In this document: positions 30,874-39,711 of the stretch, piece after piece
How positions within the stretch are numbered: position 1 is the first letter of the stretch
How the letters are laid out: the number at the start of each line of letters is the position of its first letter
Source: Rubrivivax sp.
Lineage (GTDB): Bacteria > Pseudomonadota > Gammaproteobacteria > Burkholderiales > Burkholderiaceae_C
Length of the DNA stretch: 42,885 bases
Direction of reading: 5' to 3'
NCBI GenBank assembly: GCA_022842595.1
Contig: JALHPF010000012.1
Coordinates: forward strand, 101,358 to 144,242
Translations under genes and position numbers: made by a program
The notes under the pieces: generated by a model
Database searches by the model: none
Told to the model about the DNA's origin: nothing
The model's input: only the letters and a program-made list of their open reading frames with translations

Positions 30874-31908
30874 ATGACCCTGCTTCGAATTGCCGCTGCC
30901 GCCACTTTTTTTGCCCTGGGAGCCAACGGCGCCCATGCTCAGGACGTGACGGGCGCCGGAGCTTCGTTCCCGGCGCCGATCTATGCCAAGTGGGCTGATG
31001 CCTACAACAAGGCCACAGGCGCTCGCATCAACTACCAGTCCGTGGGATCCGGCGCCGGTATCCGCCAGATCCGCGGCAAGACCGTCGACTTCGGCGCCTC
31101 CGATGCCCCGCTGACCGATGCCGAGCTGGCCAAGGACGGGATGATCCAGTTCCCGACCGTCATCGGCGGCGTCGTGCCGGTGGTCAACATCCGGGGTATC
31201 ACGCCCGGCCAGATCAAGATGACCGGTCAGGTGCTGGGTGACATCTATCTGGGCAAGATCACGAAGTGGAACGACCCGGCGCTGACTGCGCTGAACCCGG
31301 GCGTCCCGCTGCCTGATGCAGCCATTGCTCCGGTGCGTCGCGCCGACGGCTCGGGCACCACGTTCCTGTTCACCAACTATCTGTCGAAGGTGAATGCGGA
31401 GTGGAAGGCCAAGGTCGGTGAGGGAACGGCCGTCAACTGGCCGGTGGGCGCGGGTGGCAAGGGCAACGAAGGCGTGTCCGCCTTCACGATGCGCTTGCCG
31501 AATGCCATCGGGTACGTCGAGTACGCCTACGCGAAGCAGAACAAGATGAGCTACGTTCTGCTGCAGAACAAGGACGGTCAATTCGTCAAGCCCGACGACA
31601 CCGCCTTCAAGGCTGCGGCGGCCGGCGCCGAGTGGACCAAGTCGTTCTATCAGGTGCTGACTGAACAGCCGGGCAAGGACAGCTGGCCGATCACTGGCGC
31701 CACCTTCATCCTGATGCATAAGCAGCAGGACAAGCCAGTCAATGCCACCAACACTCTGAAGTTCTTCGACTGGGCCTACAACAACGGCGACAAGATGTCG
31801 GAGGAGTTGGACTACGTTCCGCTGCCCGCGTCTGTGAAGACCCTGGTTCGCAAGCTGTGGTCGGACAATCTGAAGGATGCTGCCGGCAAAGCCGTGGCGT
31901 TTCAATAA
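30874..31908 (+). CDS. pstS: phosphate ABC transporter substrate-binding protein PstS
   Basis: 344 residues. Periplasmic phosphate-binding protein. The signal peptide ends at AHA (residue 22), giving a mature protein starting [18 protein letters not shown]. Conserved segments include the phosphate-binding [19 protein letters not shown] and [17 protein letters not shown]. It is not a lipoprotein. The ATG at 30874 is used because the earlier in-frame start would remove the signal peptide from the N-terminus. A Pho box sits immediately upstream, and hairpins follow before pstC. Confidence 0.96.
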   Translation: MTLLRIAAAATFFALGANGAHAQDVTGAGASFPAPIYAKWADAYNKATGARINYQSVGSGAGIRQIRGKTVDFGASDAPLTDAELAKDGMIQFPTVIGGVVPVVNIRGITPGQIKMTGQVLGDIYLGKITKWNDPALTALNPGVPLPDAAIAPVRRADGSGTTFLFTNYLSKVNAEWKAKVGEGTAVNWPVGAGGKGNEGVSAFTMRLPNAIGYVEYAYAKQNKMSYVLLQNKDGQFVKPDDTAFKAAAAGAEWTKSFYQVLTEQPGKDSWPITGATFILMHKQQDKPVNATNTLKFFDWAYNNGDKMSEELDYVPLPASVKTLVRKLWSDNLKDAAGKAVAFQ

Positions 31909-31923
31909 GAGCTGAGCTTTCCC

Positions 31924-31986
31924 GGGCGCGCGCGGCATCGGAGGGTGCCTCGCGCGCAGCCCTTGGGTCGCTTTCCGTCGCGACCC
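31924..31986 (+). repeat. two hairpins between pstS and pstC
   Basis: The first stem pairs GGGC and GCGCGCG (31924-31934) with CGCGCGC and GCCC (31951-31962), with single-base bulges. The second pairs GGGTCGC (31965-31971) with GCGACCC (31980-31986). Neither has a T-run. Such structures between a binding-protein gene and its transporter genes commonly protect or partly terminate the message, raising binding protein over permease. Confidence 0.5.
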
Positions 31987-32019
31987 GGCTGCCCGTCAGT
32001 CCCCAATTGCGGAGGCCGC

Positions 32020-33042
32020 ATGGCCGCTACACTCCCAGCGAGTTCCTACTCCGATAAGAAGAACATGGAGCGTGCCTCCCCTTCCGGTGACCCGCCCGGA
32101 CGCCGACGCGTCTGGCCATGGGCCGACAGAGTCTTCTCGATGCTGGCGCACGGTGCAGCCTGGATCACCCTGCTGCTACTCGTTGGCATCATCCTGTCCC
32201 TGGTGGTGGGCGCCTGGCCGGCGATCAAGGAATTCGGCCTAGGTTTCCTGGTATCGACCGAATGGGATCCCGTGCAGCTGAAGTTCGGCGGCTTGGTCAT
32301 GATCTACGGAACGATCATGACGTCGCTGATCGCCCTGATCATCGCGGTGCCGGTGAGTTTCGGTATCGCCGTCTTCCTGACCGAGCTGTCTCCGAATTGG
32401 CTGAAACGCCCACTCGGCGTCGCCATCGAACTGCTCGCGGCGGTGCCTTCGATCGTCTACGGCATGTGGGGCCTTCTCGTCTTCGGCCCGATCCTGGCGA
32501 CGTACGTGCAGACTCCGTTGCAGGCTGCCTTCAGCGATGTACCGTACCTGGGCGCGCTGTTTTCAGGGCCTCCGGTCGGCATCGGTATTCTGTCGGCCGG
32601 CATCATCCTGGCCATCATGATCATCCCGTTCATCGCATCGGTGATGCGAGATGTGTTCGAGACGACGCCGGCAATGCTGAAGGAATCGGCGTACGGCCTG
32701 GGTTCGACCACCTGGGAGGTGGTCGGCAAGGTGGTGCTGCCCTACACCAAGACCGGTGTCGTCGGAGCCATCATGCTGGGTCTGGGCCGGGCCCTGGGTG
32801 AGACGATGGCGGTGACCTTCGTCATCGGCAACTTCAACCAGCTCGACAGCTTGTCGCTCTTCCAGGCCGCCAACAGCATTACCTCGGCCCTGGCGAACGA
32901 GTTCGCCGAGGCTGGCGAAGGTCTGCACCAAGCCTCGCTGATCTACCTGGGTCTGATCCTGTTCTTCATCACTTTCGTGGTCCTGGCCTTTTCGAAGGTT
33001 CTGCTGTCACGCCTGCGCAAGGGCGAAGGGAGTCGCACATGA
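32020..33042 (+). CDS. pstC: phosphate ABC transporter permease PstC
   Basis: 340 residues with about six to seven membrane helices, for example [18 protein letters not shown] and [24 protein letters not shown] (in two halves of that stretch). The permease EAA loop is present as [24 protein letters not shown]. The ATG at 32020 is 4 bases behind a strong GGAGG (32011-32015). An ATG at 32065 is a shorter alternative. Its stop overlaps the pstA start as ATGA. Confidence 0.95.
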   Translation: MAATLPASSYSDKKNMERASPSGDPPGRRRVWPWADRVFSMLAHGAAWITLLLLVGIILSLVVGAWPAIKEFGLGFLVSTEWDPVQLKFGGLVMIYGTIMTSLIALIIAVPVSFGIAVFLTELSPNWLKRPLGVAIELLAAVPSIVYGMWGLLVFGPILATYVQTPLQAAFSDVPYLGALFSGPPVGIGILSAGIILAIMIIPFIASVMRDVFETTPAMLKESAYGLGSTTWEVVGKVVLPYTKTGVVGAIMLGLGRALGETMAVTFVIGNFNQLDSLSLFQAANSITSALANEFAEAGEGLHQASLIYLGLILFFITFVVLAFSKVLLSRLRKGEGSRT

Positions 33043-33908
33043 GCTCATTCGCCCAGATGGACGCAGGTCGAGCGTCGATGCATCGCAAGCGCAAGGTCAT
33101 GAATGTCGTTGCCTTGAGCTTGGCCCTGGCTGCCATGTCGTTTGGCCTGTTCTGGCTGATCTGGATCCTGATCGAAACCGTGCGTCTGGGCGTGGGCGGC
33201 CTCGCGCTCTCTGTCTTCACTGAATCGACCCCGCCGCCGCAAGCAGAAACCGGGGGACTGGCCAACGCCATTGTCGGCTCGTTGCTGATGGTATCGCTGG
33301 CCACCCTGCTCGGGACACCGATCGGCGTCATGGCGGGCGTGTATCTGGCCGAGTACGGCAAGAGCACCTGGCTGGGCAAAGTAACAGGCTTCATCAACGA
33401 CATCCTGCTCTCGGCGCCCTCCATCGTCATCGGCCTGTTCATCTATGCCGCGGTCGTCGCAACGACCAAAAGCTTCTCCGGGTACGCGGGCGTACTGGCC
33501 TTGTCGCTGATTGTCATTCCGGTGGTCGTGCGTACGACCGAGAACATGCTCAGCCTGATTCCGAACGCGTTGCGAGAGGCGGCTTACGCGTTGGGAACGC
33601 CGAAATGGAAAGTGATCTCGGCAGTGACGCTGAAAGCCGCTCGGGCGGGCGTCATCACAGGAATTCTCCTGGCACTGGCGCGAATTGCCGGCGAAACGGC
33701 GCCGCTGCTGTTCACCGCCTTGTCGAACCAGTTCTTCACCGCCAACCTCGGCGAGCCGATGGCGAGCCTGCCGGTGACGATCTTCAAGTTCGCGATGAGT
33801 CCGTACCAGAACTGGCAGGAATTGGCCTGGGCGGGCGTCTTCCTCATCACCATCGGAGTACTGGCGCTCAACATCCTGGCGCGTGTCCTCTTTCGCAACA
33901 AGCACTAA
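33039..33908 (+). CDS. pstA: phosphate ABC transporter permease PstA
   Basis: 289 residues with six membrane helices. The first is about residues 20-45 ([20 protein letters not shown]), and the permease EAA loop is [21 protein letters not shown]. Together with PstC it forms the membrane channel for phosphate. Conserved [16 protein letters not shown] and [13 protein letters not shown] segments match the family. It is coupled to pstC by a four-base overlap; pstB starts 12 bases downstream behind GGAGGG. Confidence 0.95.
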   Translation: MSSFAQMDAGRASMHRKRKVMNVVALSLALAAMSFGLFWLIWILIETVRLGVGGLALSVFTESTPPPQAETGGLANAIVGSLLMVSLATLLGTPIGVMAGVYLAEYGKSTWLGKVTGFINDILLSAPSIVIGLFIYAAVVATTKSFSGYAGVLALSLIVIPVVVRTTENMLSLIPNALREAAYALGTPKWKVISAVTLKAARAGVITGILLALARIAGETAPLLFTALSNQFFTANLGEPMASLPVTIFKFAMSPYQNWQELAWAGVFLITIGVLALNILARVLFRNKH

Positions 33909-33920
33909 CGGAGGGCGTCG

Positions 33921-34706
33921 ATGGACACCCGTGTCAATCTGCCGACGTCCGAGAAGGTCAAGATCTCGGTTCGCAATCTCAATTTCTACTATGGGTCGTT
34001 CCTGGCCTTGAAGAACATCAACCTCGATATCCCCGAGCGCAAGGTCACGGCCTTCATCGGGCCTTCGGGTTGCGGCAAGAGCACGCTGCTGCGTGTCTTC
34101 AATCGCATGTTCGAGCTCTATCCCGAGCAGCGGGCGGAAGGCAGCATCACGCTGGACGGCGTGGATATCCTGAAGAGCAAGATGGACGTCACGCTCATTC
34201 GCGCGAAGATCGGCATGGTGTTCCAGAAGCCGACGCCCTTCCCGATGTCGATCTACGACAACATCGCCTTCGGCGTGCGACTTTTCGAAACCCTGCCACG
34301 TGCCGAGATGGACGAGCGCGTCGAATGGGCGCTGAAGAAGTCGGCCTTGTGGGGCGAGGTCAAGGACAAGCTCAATCAAAGCGGCGCCAGCCTGTCCGGC
34401 GGTCAGCAGCAGCGCCTGTGCATCGCCCGCGGCATCGCCATCAAGCCCGAGGTGCTGCTGCTCGACGAACCCTGCTCGGCGCTGGACCCCATTTCCACCG
34501 GCAAGATCGAAGAACTCATCCACGAGCTCAAGACCGACTACACGGTGATGATCGTCACCCACAACATGCAGCAGGCCGCACGCTGCAGTGACTACACGGC
34601 CTACATGTACCTGGGCGATCTGGTGGAATTCGGCCCCACGGGCGAACTCTTCATGAAGCCGCAGAAGAAGGATACTGAGGATTACATCACCGGGCGCTTC
34701 GGCTGA
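33921..34706 (+). CDS. pstB: phosphate ABC transporter ATP-binding protein PstB
   Basis: 261 residues. Walker A is GPSGCGKST (about 50-58), the Q-loop is [16 protein letters not shown], the ABC signature is [16 protein letters not shown] and Walker B is [13 protein letters not shown], with the H-loop His in [12 protein letters not shown]. It powers phosphate uptake through PstCA and, with PhoU, is part of the signal path to PhoR. phoU follows after 17 bases. Confidence 0.97.
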   Translation: MDTRVNLPTSEKVKISVRNLNFYYGSFLALKNINLDIPERKVTAFIGPSGCGKSTLLRVFNRMFELYPEQRAEGSITLDGVDILKSKMDVTLIRAKIGMVFQKPTPFPMSIYDNIAFGVRLFETLPRAEMDERVEWALKKSALWGEVKDKLNQSGASLSGGQQQRLCIARGIAIKPEVLLLDEPCSALDPISTGKIEELIHELKTDYTVMIVTHNMQQAARCSDYTAYMYLGDLVEFGPTGELFMKPQKKDTEDYITGRFG

Positions 34707-34723
34707 AAGCCGGGCGGAATCGC

Positions 34724-35431
34724 ATGACTGAAAAGCATCTCTCCACGCAGTTCGACACCGAACTCAGCGGCATCTCCAACCGGGTGCTCGAAATGGGTGG
34801 CCTGGTCGAGTCCCAGGTGTCCCAGGCCGTCTACGCGCTGGTCAACTTCAGTGACCTCACTGCGGCCCAAGTGCTGCGCGAGGAAGAGCGTGTCAACCAG
34901 ATGGAAGTCGAGATCGACCGCGATCTGTCGGCGATCATCGCCCGCCGTCAGCCCACCGCGCGCGACCTGCGCCTGTTGATCGCCATCAGCAAGACCATCG
35001 CCAATCTCGAGCGTGTGGGCGACGAGGCGGCGCGCATTGCCCGCACCGTGCAGCGGCTGGTCAACACCGGCGTTTCTTCGCGCATGCGCCTGCCGGTCAG
35101 CGATCTCACTTTCGAGGCCGACCTGGCCGTGGCCCAGCTGCGCAAGGCTCTCGACGCCTTCGCCCGCCTCGACACTGCCAAGGCGCTGGAAGTGCTGAAG
35201 CAGGACGACCAGATCGACCAGGAGTTCGATGGCCTGTTGCGCAAGCTGATCACGTACATGATGGAAGACCCGCGCACGATCACTGCGAGCATCGACCTGG
35301 TGTTCGTTGCCAAGGCGATCGAGCGTGTGGGCGACCATGCCAAGAACCTGGCCGAGGCCATCATCTATGTCGTCAAGGGTACGGACGTGCGCCACCACAG
35401 CGTCGAAGCCGTGGAGAACGCCGTCCGCTGA
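34724..35431 (+). CDS. phoU: phosphate-signalling protein PhoU
   Basis: 235 residues. Two tandem three-helix domains carry the PhoU metal-binding motifs: the first around RRQPTARDLRLLIAISKTIANLERVGDEA and the second around YMMEDPRTITASIDLVFVAKAIERVGDHAKN (both read across helix breaks). It links the Pst transporter to PhoR and keeps the regulon off when phosphate is plentiful. It lies between pstB and phoB; the gap to phoB is 27 bases. Confidence 0.96.
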   Translation: MTEKHLSTQFDTELSGISNRVLEMGGLVESQVSQAVYALVNFSDLTAAQVLREEERVNQMEVEIDRDLSAIIARRQPTARDLRLLIAISKTIANLERVGDEAARIARTVQRLVNTGVSSRMRLPVSDLTFEADLAVAQLRKALDAFARLDTAKALEVLKQDDQIDQEFDGLLRKLITYMMEDPRTITASIDLVFVAKAIERVGDHAKNLAEAIIYVVKGTDVRHHSVEAVENAVR

Positions 35432-35458
35432 AGCCACGGCCGTTGCCAAGCCACTGAC

Positions 35459-36187
35459 ATGAGCCGCATCCTCGTCGTCGAGGACGAATCGGCAATCGCC
35501 GAGCTGATCACGCTGAACCTGCGCCATGCGGGGTTCGATGTCTTCCATTGCAGCGATGCCGCCGCTGCCCAGGCCGCGGTTGATGGCAGGCTGCCCGACC
35601 TGGTGCTGCTGGACTGGATGCTGCCTGGCGAGTCGGGCCTGCAGCTGGCGCGGCGCTGGCGAAGCGAGGCCCGCACGCGCGAATTGCCGGTGATCATGCT
35701 CACGGCCCGTGCCGACGAAGGCGACAAGGTGGCCGGGTTGGAATCGGGTGCCGACGACTACCTGACCAAGCCTTTCTCGGTGAACGAACTGATGGCGCGC
35801 ATCCGCGCCGTGCTGCGCCGCAAGGCGCCCCAGGCGCTGGACGTGGCCGTGCAGTTGGCCGGCCTGCGGCTGGACCCGGCCACGCGGCGCGTCAGCTGCG
35901 GCGGGCTCGACCTGAAGCTGGGTCCGACCGAGTTCAAGCTGCTGCACTTCATGATGAGCCATGCCGAGCGGGTGCACAGTCGCGCGCAGCTGCTCGACCG
36001 GGTCTGGGGCGACCATGTCTTCATCGAGGAACGAACCGTCGACGTGCACATCAAGCGCTTGCGCGAGGCCCTGGCCCCGGCTGGTGCTGGCGCGATGGTC
36101 GAGACCGTGCGTGGTGCCGGCTACCGCCTGACAGCCCAGCCGCAGACGGCGACGGGCGCAGCAGCCACAGAGCGAGGCTCAGCATGA
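35459..36187 (+). CDS. phoB: phosphate response regulator PhoB
   Basis: 242 residues. The receiver domain has the acidic pair Glu8-Asp9, the phosphorylated Asp52 (LLDWMLPGESG), Thr83 and Lys104 (TKPF). The C-terminal winged-helix DNA-binding domain (about 140-235) has PTEFKLLHFMMSHAERVHSR, RVWGDHVFIEERTVDVHIKR and the TVRGAGYRL ending. The Pho boxes at 30803 and 30745 are its expected targets. The stop overlaps phoR as ATGA. Confidence 0.96.
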   Translation: MSRILVVEDESAIAELITLNLRHAGFDVFHCSDAAAAQAAVDGRLPDLVLLDWMLPGESGLQLARRWRSEARTRELPVIMLTARADEGDKVAGLESGADDYLTKPFSVNELMARIRAVLRRKAPQALDVAVQLAGLRLDPATRRVSCGGLDLKLGPTEFKLLHFMMSHAERVHSRAQLLDRVWGDHVFIEERTVDVHIKRLREALAPAGAGAMVETVRGAGYRLTAQPQTATGAAATERGSA

Positions 36188-37527
36188 GCTGGCTGCTGGC
36201 ACGGGCCCTGGCCGCGGTGCTGGCCATGCTGGCGGGGGCCAGCATAGGCTTCGTCGCAGGGCAATTCACACGCGCCCCCGTGTGGACGAGCGTGACCGGC
36301 GCGGCGCTGGCCGTCGCCATGCTCGCCGGACTGGACGCCTTGCGCGGCGAACGCCTGATGCTCTGGCTGCGTGGCGGCCAGGACCGCCAGGCCCCGCGCG
36401 ACGCCGGCCTCTGGGGCGAGCTGGCCTACCGCATCGAAAAGGCCTTGCGCCAGCGCGACCAGACCATGGCCACCGAACAAACGCGGCTGTCGCAGTTCCT
36501 GGCGGCCATCGAGGCGTCGCCGAACGGCGTACTGCTGCTCGACGCGCAGGACCGCATCGACTGGTGCAACCGGGTCGGTGCCGAACACTTCGGTCTGGAC
36601 CCGCAGCGCGACCGCCTGCAGCGCGTCACCAACCTCGTGCGCGCGCCGGCCTTCGTCGCCTTCCTGCAGGCCGGACGCTTCGACGGTCCGGTGCAGTTCG
36701 TTGCGCCGGGCGGGCGCGACACGCTGCAAGTGACGGTGCGGCCCTATGCCGAGGGCATGAAGCTCGTTCTCTCGCAGGACATCACCGAGGCCGAGCGCAA
36801 CGACTCCATGCGCCGTGACTTCGTGGCCAACGTGTCCCACGAGATCCGTACGCCGCTGACGGTGCTGTCGGGCTTCGTCGAGACCATGGCCCGGCTGCCG
36901 CTGTCGGAAGCGGAGCGCGCGCGTGTGCTCGTGCTGATGGAACAGCAGACACACCGCATGCAGGCGCTGGTGGCCGACCTGCTGACGCTGGCCCAGCTGG
37001 AAGGCAGCCCGCGGCCGCCGAACGACCGCTGGCTGTCGGTGGCCGCGCTCATGCAGCGCGCCATGGCCGATGGCCAGGCCCTGTCGGCCGGCCGCCACCG
37101 GCTGCAAATGCTGGGCGGGGTAGACGACGAGATAGCAGGTAGCGAAGGCGAGCTCTTGAGCGCGGTCGGCAACCTCGTCAGCAATGCCGTGCGGTACACG
37201 CCCGAAGGCGGAAGCATCGACGTGCAATGGCGGCTGCGTGAAGACGGCAGCGGCGAGCTCGTCGTCACCGACACCGGGCCGGGCATCGCGCGCGAACACC
37301 TTCCGCGCCTGACCGAACGTTTCTACCGCGTCGACGCCAGCCGCGCCCGCGACACCGGCGGCACCGGCCTCGGGCTGTCGATCGTCAAGCACGTGGCTCA
37401 GCGCCATGGCGGCGAAATCGACATCCAGAGCGAGCTCGGCAAGGGTTCCAGTTTCCGCCTGCTGCTGCCTGCGCTGCGCGTGCGCCAGCGCGCAGCAGCA
37501 CCGGTGGTGCTGGCCGGCGCGGCCTGA
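36184..37527 (+). CDS. phoR: phosphate-regulon sensor histidine kinase PhoR
   Basis: 447 residues. Two N-terminal membrane helices (about 5-27 and 35-52) have almost no periplasmic loop, as usual for PhoR, which senses through Pst/PhoU rather than directly. A PAS domain lies at about 102-195 and the phosphorylated His219 sits in FVANVSHEIRTPLTVLSGF. The ATP-binding boxes are GNLVSNAVRYTPEGG (N), VTDTGPGIAREHL (G1) and GGTGLGLSIVKHV (G2). The gene ends one base before the convergent membrane protein gene. Confidence 0.95.
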   Translation: MSWLLARALAAVLAMLAGASIGFVAGQFTRAPVWTSVTGAALAVAMLAGLDALRGERLMLWLRGGQDRQAPRDAGLWGELAYRIEKALRQRDQTMATEQTRLSQFLAAIEASPNGVLLLDAQDRIDWCNRVGAEHFGLDPQRDRLQRVTNLVRAPAFVAFLQAGRFDGPVQFVAPGGRDTLQVTVRPYAEGMKLVLSQDITEAERNDSMRRDFVANVSHEIRTPLTVLSGFVETMARLPLSEAERARVLVLMEQQTHRMQALVADLLTLAQLEGSPRPPNDRWLSVAALMQRAMADGQALSAGRHRLQMLGGVDDEIAGSEGELLSAVGNLVSNAVRYTPEGGSIDVQWRLREDGSGELVVTDTGPGIAREHLPRLTERFYRVDASRARDTGGTGLGLSIVKHVAQRHGGEIDIQSELGKGSSFRLLLPALRVRQRAAAPVVLAGAA

Positions 37528-37528
37528 T

Positions 37529-39256
37529 TCAGGGCGCGCCGCGCCGCCTGTAGAGCAGGGTCAGTTCGTCGCGCTCGGTTGGGCGGCGTTCTTCGGCCAC
37601 CTGTTCCCACGACGCGGCATCGGGCACGGGGGAAGACGCCACGGCGTCGGCGCGCAGGCGCGTCACGCGCAGCAGCCAGGGGCAACTGGTGGCGCGGCCG
37701 GCCGTGGCTTTGCCGTCACCGGCCACCACCCGCCAGCCGCCGAAGTATTCCAGCGCGGCCACCATCACCGGGCTGACACCCGGTGCCTCGATGCAGGCCT
37801 GGGCCGGCACGACCCGGGCAATGCGGTCGACCAGCGGGCGCGGGCTGCGGGCGTAGTCGATCAGCGGCAACCACAGCGTCATCAGCAGCAGCCAGCACAG
37901 CGCCACGCCGCCGGCGGGCAGCACCAGGCTCTTCCACAGCGCTTCGCGCTGGCGGCCGCTGCGCCAGCGCACCAGCGCCAGCCAGGCCGCACTGCCGGCC
38001 AGCGCAATGGCCAGGGCCACCCATGAGAACTGTGGTTCGAAACCCGGCGCCAGCTTGGCGATGTTGGCCGCGGGTTTGGCGGGCACGCCGGTGTGCATGG
38101 CCACGAACATCACCCAGATGGTGATGGCACAGACGCTGAAGAAGAACATCGAGAACCAGTCGATGGCGGCGCTGGCGCTGCGTTTCAGCGTGGGCAGCGC
38201 AAAAGCAGCCAGCACCGCAAGGCCAGGCAGGCCGAGCATCAGCGCGCGGTCGGAACCGCCCATGGCCAGGTTGGCCCCGAGCGCCACGAGCACAGCCACC
38301 AGCGGCACGGAGATGTGCCTGTGCAGCAGCTGGCGCCGCCAGCGCCACAAGGTCCACATGGCCAGCGGCCAGGCTGGCCACATGAACCACAGCCACTGGC
38401 GGGCGATCGACGGCAGGTCGGCCGCGAGCACACCCACCGCGCGCCAGCGCCAGCTGCCCAGCGCCCAGACCAGGGCGGCAGAAAGCAGCGTCGCTGCGGC
38501 GACCCAGACCGCGAAACGGCGCGCTGCCGGCAGCCGCGAGGCGATGCACACGATGAACCCGCCCAGCCCCGCCAGCAGGCCCATCGTCGGCGCGCCGCTG
38601 GCCACCAGCAGTGGCAAGGCCAGCAGCACCGCCACACGGGGCTGCACCTGGCGGTGCGGCGCCGCGGCCAGCGCGTACAGCAGCAGCGCCATGCCGAAGA
38701 GCTGCAGCATTTCCGGCGTGGTCTCGTGGCCCAGCTGCAGCAGGCCCAGCGTGGCCATCAGTGCCAGCAAGGCGCCGTCGGCCATGGCGCGGGCGTAGTC
38801 GATGGGGTCGGCCTCGCCGCCGAAGGCAAAGGGCAGCGGTTGTGCGGCTTCGGTGCGCGCCAGGTGGAAGGTGGTGTACCAGGCTGCGGCCAGCGTCAGG
38901 CCCAGCAGCAGGGCGAAGGGCAGGCGGGCGGCAAAGGCGGCGTCGAGCGTCGGCGAGAGCAGGCCGATGAAGGCCGCGCCCAGCCAGTGTGGCAGCAACG
39001 CAGCGTCGGTTCCCTGGCCGCCCAATGCCGGTGCCCACCAGGAGGTACGGCCTTCGGCCATGGCCACCATCTGGCCGAAGGCGACGAGGTCGGCATTGCG
39101 CCAGGGGTCGCGGCCGAACAGCCCTGGCAGCACATAGGCCGCGCACAGCAGCCACAAGGGCACACGCGGCAGGCGGCGCGCGCCGCGCTGCGAGACCAGG
39201 GCCGGGTTGGGGCTGCTCACACGCCCGGGCCCGGGCGCTGGGCGCGCCAGAGGCAT
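37529..39256 (-). CDS. multi-pass membrane protein, glycosyltransferase-39/ArnT-like
   Basis: 575 residues with about 11-13 membrane helices, for example RLPFALLLGLTLAAAWYTTF, VAVLLALPLLVASGA and ALMLGLPGLAVLAAFALP. A loop after the first helix reads GLFGRDPWRNADLVAFGQM, which fits the conserved acidic first periplasmic loop of polyprenyl-sugar-dependent transferases. A soluble periplasmic domain closes the C-terminus (RIARVVPAQACIEAPG onward). The family implies transfer of a lipid-linked sugar to lipid A or another envelope target, but the substrate is not predictable. The ATG at 39256 is chosen. It overlaps nothing but abuts phoR. Confidence 0.7.
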   Translation of the reverse strand: MPLARPAPGPGRVSSPNPALVSQRGARRLPRVPLWLLCAAYVLPGLFGRDPWRNADLVAFGQMVAMAEGRTSWWAPALGGQGTDAALLPHWLGAAFIGLLSPTLDAAFAARLPFALLLGLTLAAAWYTTFHLARTEAAQPLPFAFGGEADPIDYARAMADGALLALMATLGLLQLGHETTPEMLQLFGMALLLYALAAAPHRQVQPRVAVLLALPLLVASGAPTMGLLAGLGGFIVCIASRLPAARRFAVWVAAATLLSAALVWALGSWRWRAVGVLAADLPSIARQWLWFMWPAWPLAMWTLWRWRRQLLHRHISVPLVAVLVALGANLAMGGSDRALMLGLPGLAVLAAFALPTLKRSASAAIDWFSMFFFSVCAITIWVMFVAMHTGVPAKPAANIAKLAPGFEPQFSWVALAIALAGSAAWLALVRWRSGRQREALWKSLVLPAGGVALCWLLLMTLWLPLIDYARSPRPLVDRIARVVPAQACIEAPGVSPVMVAALEYFGGWRVVAGDGKATAGRATSCPWLLRVTRLRADAVASSPVPDAASWEQVAEERRPTERDELTLLYRRRGAP

Positions 39257-39266
39257 AACAGGGGCC

Positions 39267-39296
39267 GAAAACGAAAAAGGCAGCCGAGGCTGCCTT
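39267..39296 (-). terminator. intrinsic terminator of rpmE2
   Basis: On the minus strand AAGGCAGCC pairs with GGCTGCCTT (39288-39296 with 39277-39285) and is followed by TTTTTCGTTTT. It lies about 37 bases beyond the rpmE2 stop and about 20 bases before the next minus-strand start. Confidence 0.85.
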
Positions 39297-39332
39297 CGTG
39301 CTGCTCGCAGCGCCGGGGCGCGCGAGCCATGC

Positions 39333-39593
39333 TCACTTCTTCTTGCCGAGGTGGGCGAACTTGGTGCGGAACTTGTCCACGCGGCCACCCAGGTTGTCGA
39401 TGCTCTTTTGCGTACCCGTATAGAACGGGTGCGTCTCGCTCGTGGACTCCAGCTTCATCAGCGGCACTTCGCGGCCGTCTTCGAGCTTGATGGTCTCTTT
39501 GGTCTGCAAGCATGACCGGGTGACGAACTTGAAGCCGTTCGACAGGTCCTGGAAGCAGACGTCGCGGTAGTTGGGGTGAATGCCGTCTTTCAT
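39333..39593 (-). CDS. rpmE2: 50S ribosomal protein bL31 type B
   Basis: 86 residues. The type B pattern is unmistakable: [20 protein letters not shown], then [23 protein letters not shown] and [16 protein letters not shown]. Type B proteins lack the four-cysteine zinc site of type A; here two single cysteines (13 and 28) occur but not in a CxxC arrangement. The ATG at 39593 is the family start; the frame is open ten codons further. It follows rho after 118 bases and is followed by its own terminator. Confidence 0.95.
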   Translation of the reverse strand: MKDGIHPNYRDVCFQDLSNGFKFVTRSCLQTKETIKLEDGREVPLMKLESTSETHPFYTGTQKSIDNLGGRVDKFRTKFAHLGKKK

Positions 39594-39622
39594 GGGGAGC
39601 CTCTTTCTGTGGTGGTCAGCCA

Positions 39623-39652
39623 CGCTGCGTTTGTTGAATGCTGATCGCAGCG
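39623..39652 (-). repeat. hairpin in the rpmE2 leader
   Basis: CGCTGCG (39623-39629) and CGCAGCG (39646-39652) are perfect complements around a 16-base loop, 30 bases before the rpmE2 start codon. Ribosomal protein messages often carry autoregulatory leaders, so this may be one. No T-run follows. Confidence 0.35.
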
Positions 39653-39684
39653 CACTTGATTGAGCGGGTGGCGAAAAACCCGGA

Positions 39685-39690
39685 ATTGTA
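39685..39690 (-). promoter_or_regulatory. candidate -10 box for rpmE2
   Basis: TACAAT on the minus strand, in the spacer after the rho stop codon. The nearest -35-like sequence, TTGAGG, is 19 bases upstream, longer than ideal. It would give a leader of about 85 bases containing the hairpin at 39623-39652. Confidence 0.4.
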
Positions 39691-39711
39691 GCCTGGGGCG
39701 AGTGCGAAGCC

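Noticed and set aside
39333..39593. Zinc-binding bL31 because of its two cysteines
   Set aside because: The cysteines at 13 and 28 are not in the paired CxxC arrangement of type A, and all other sequence is type B.
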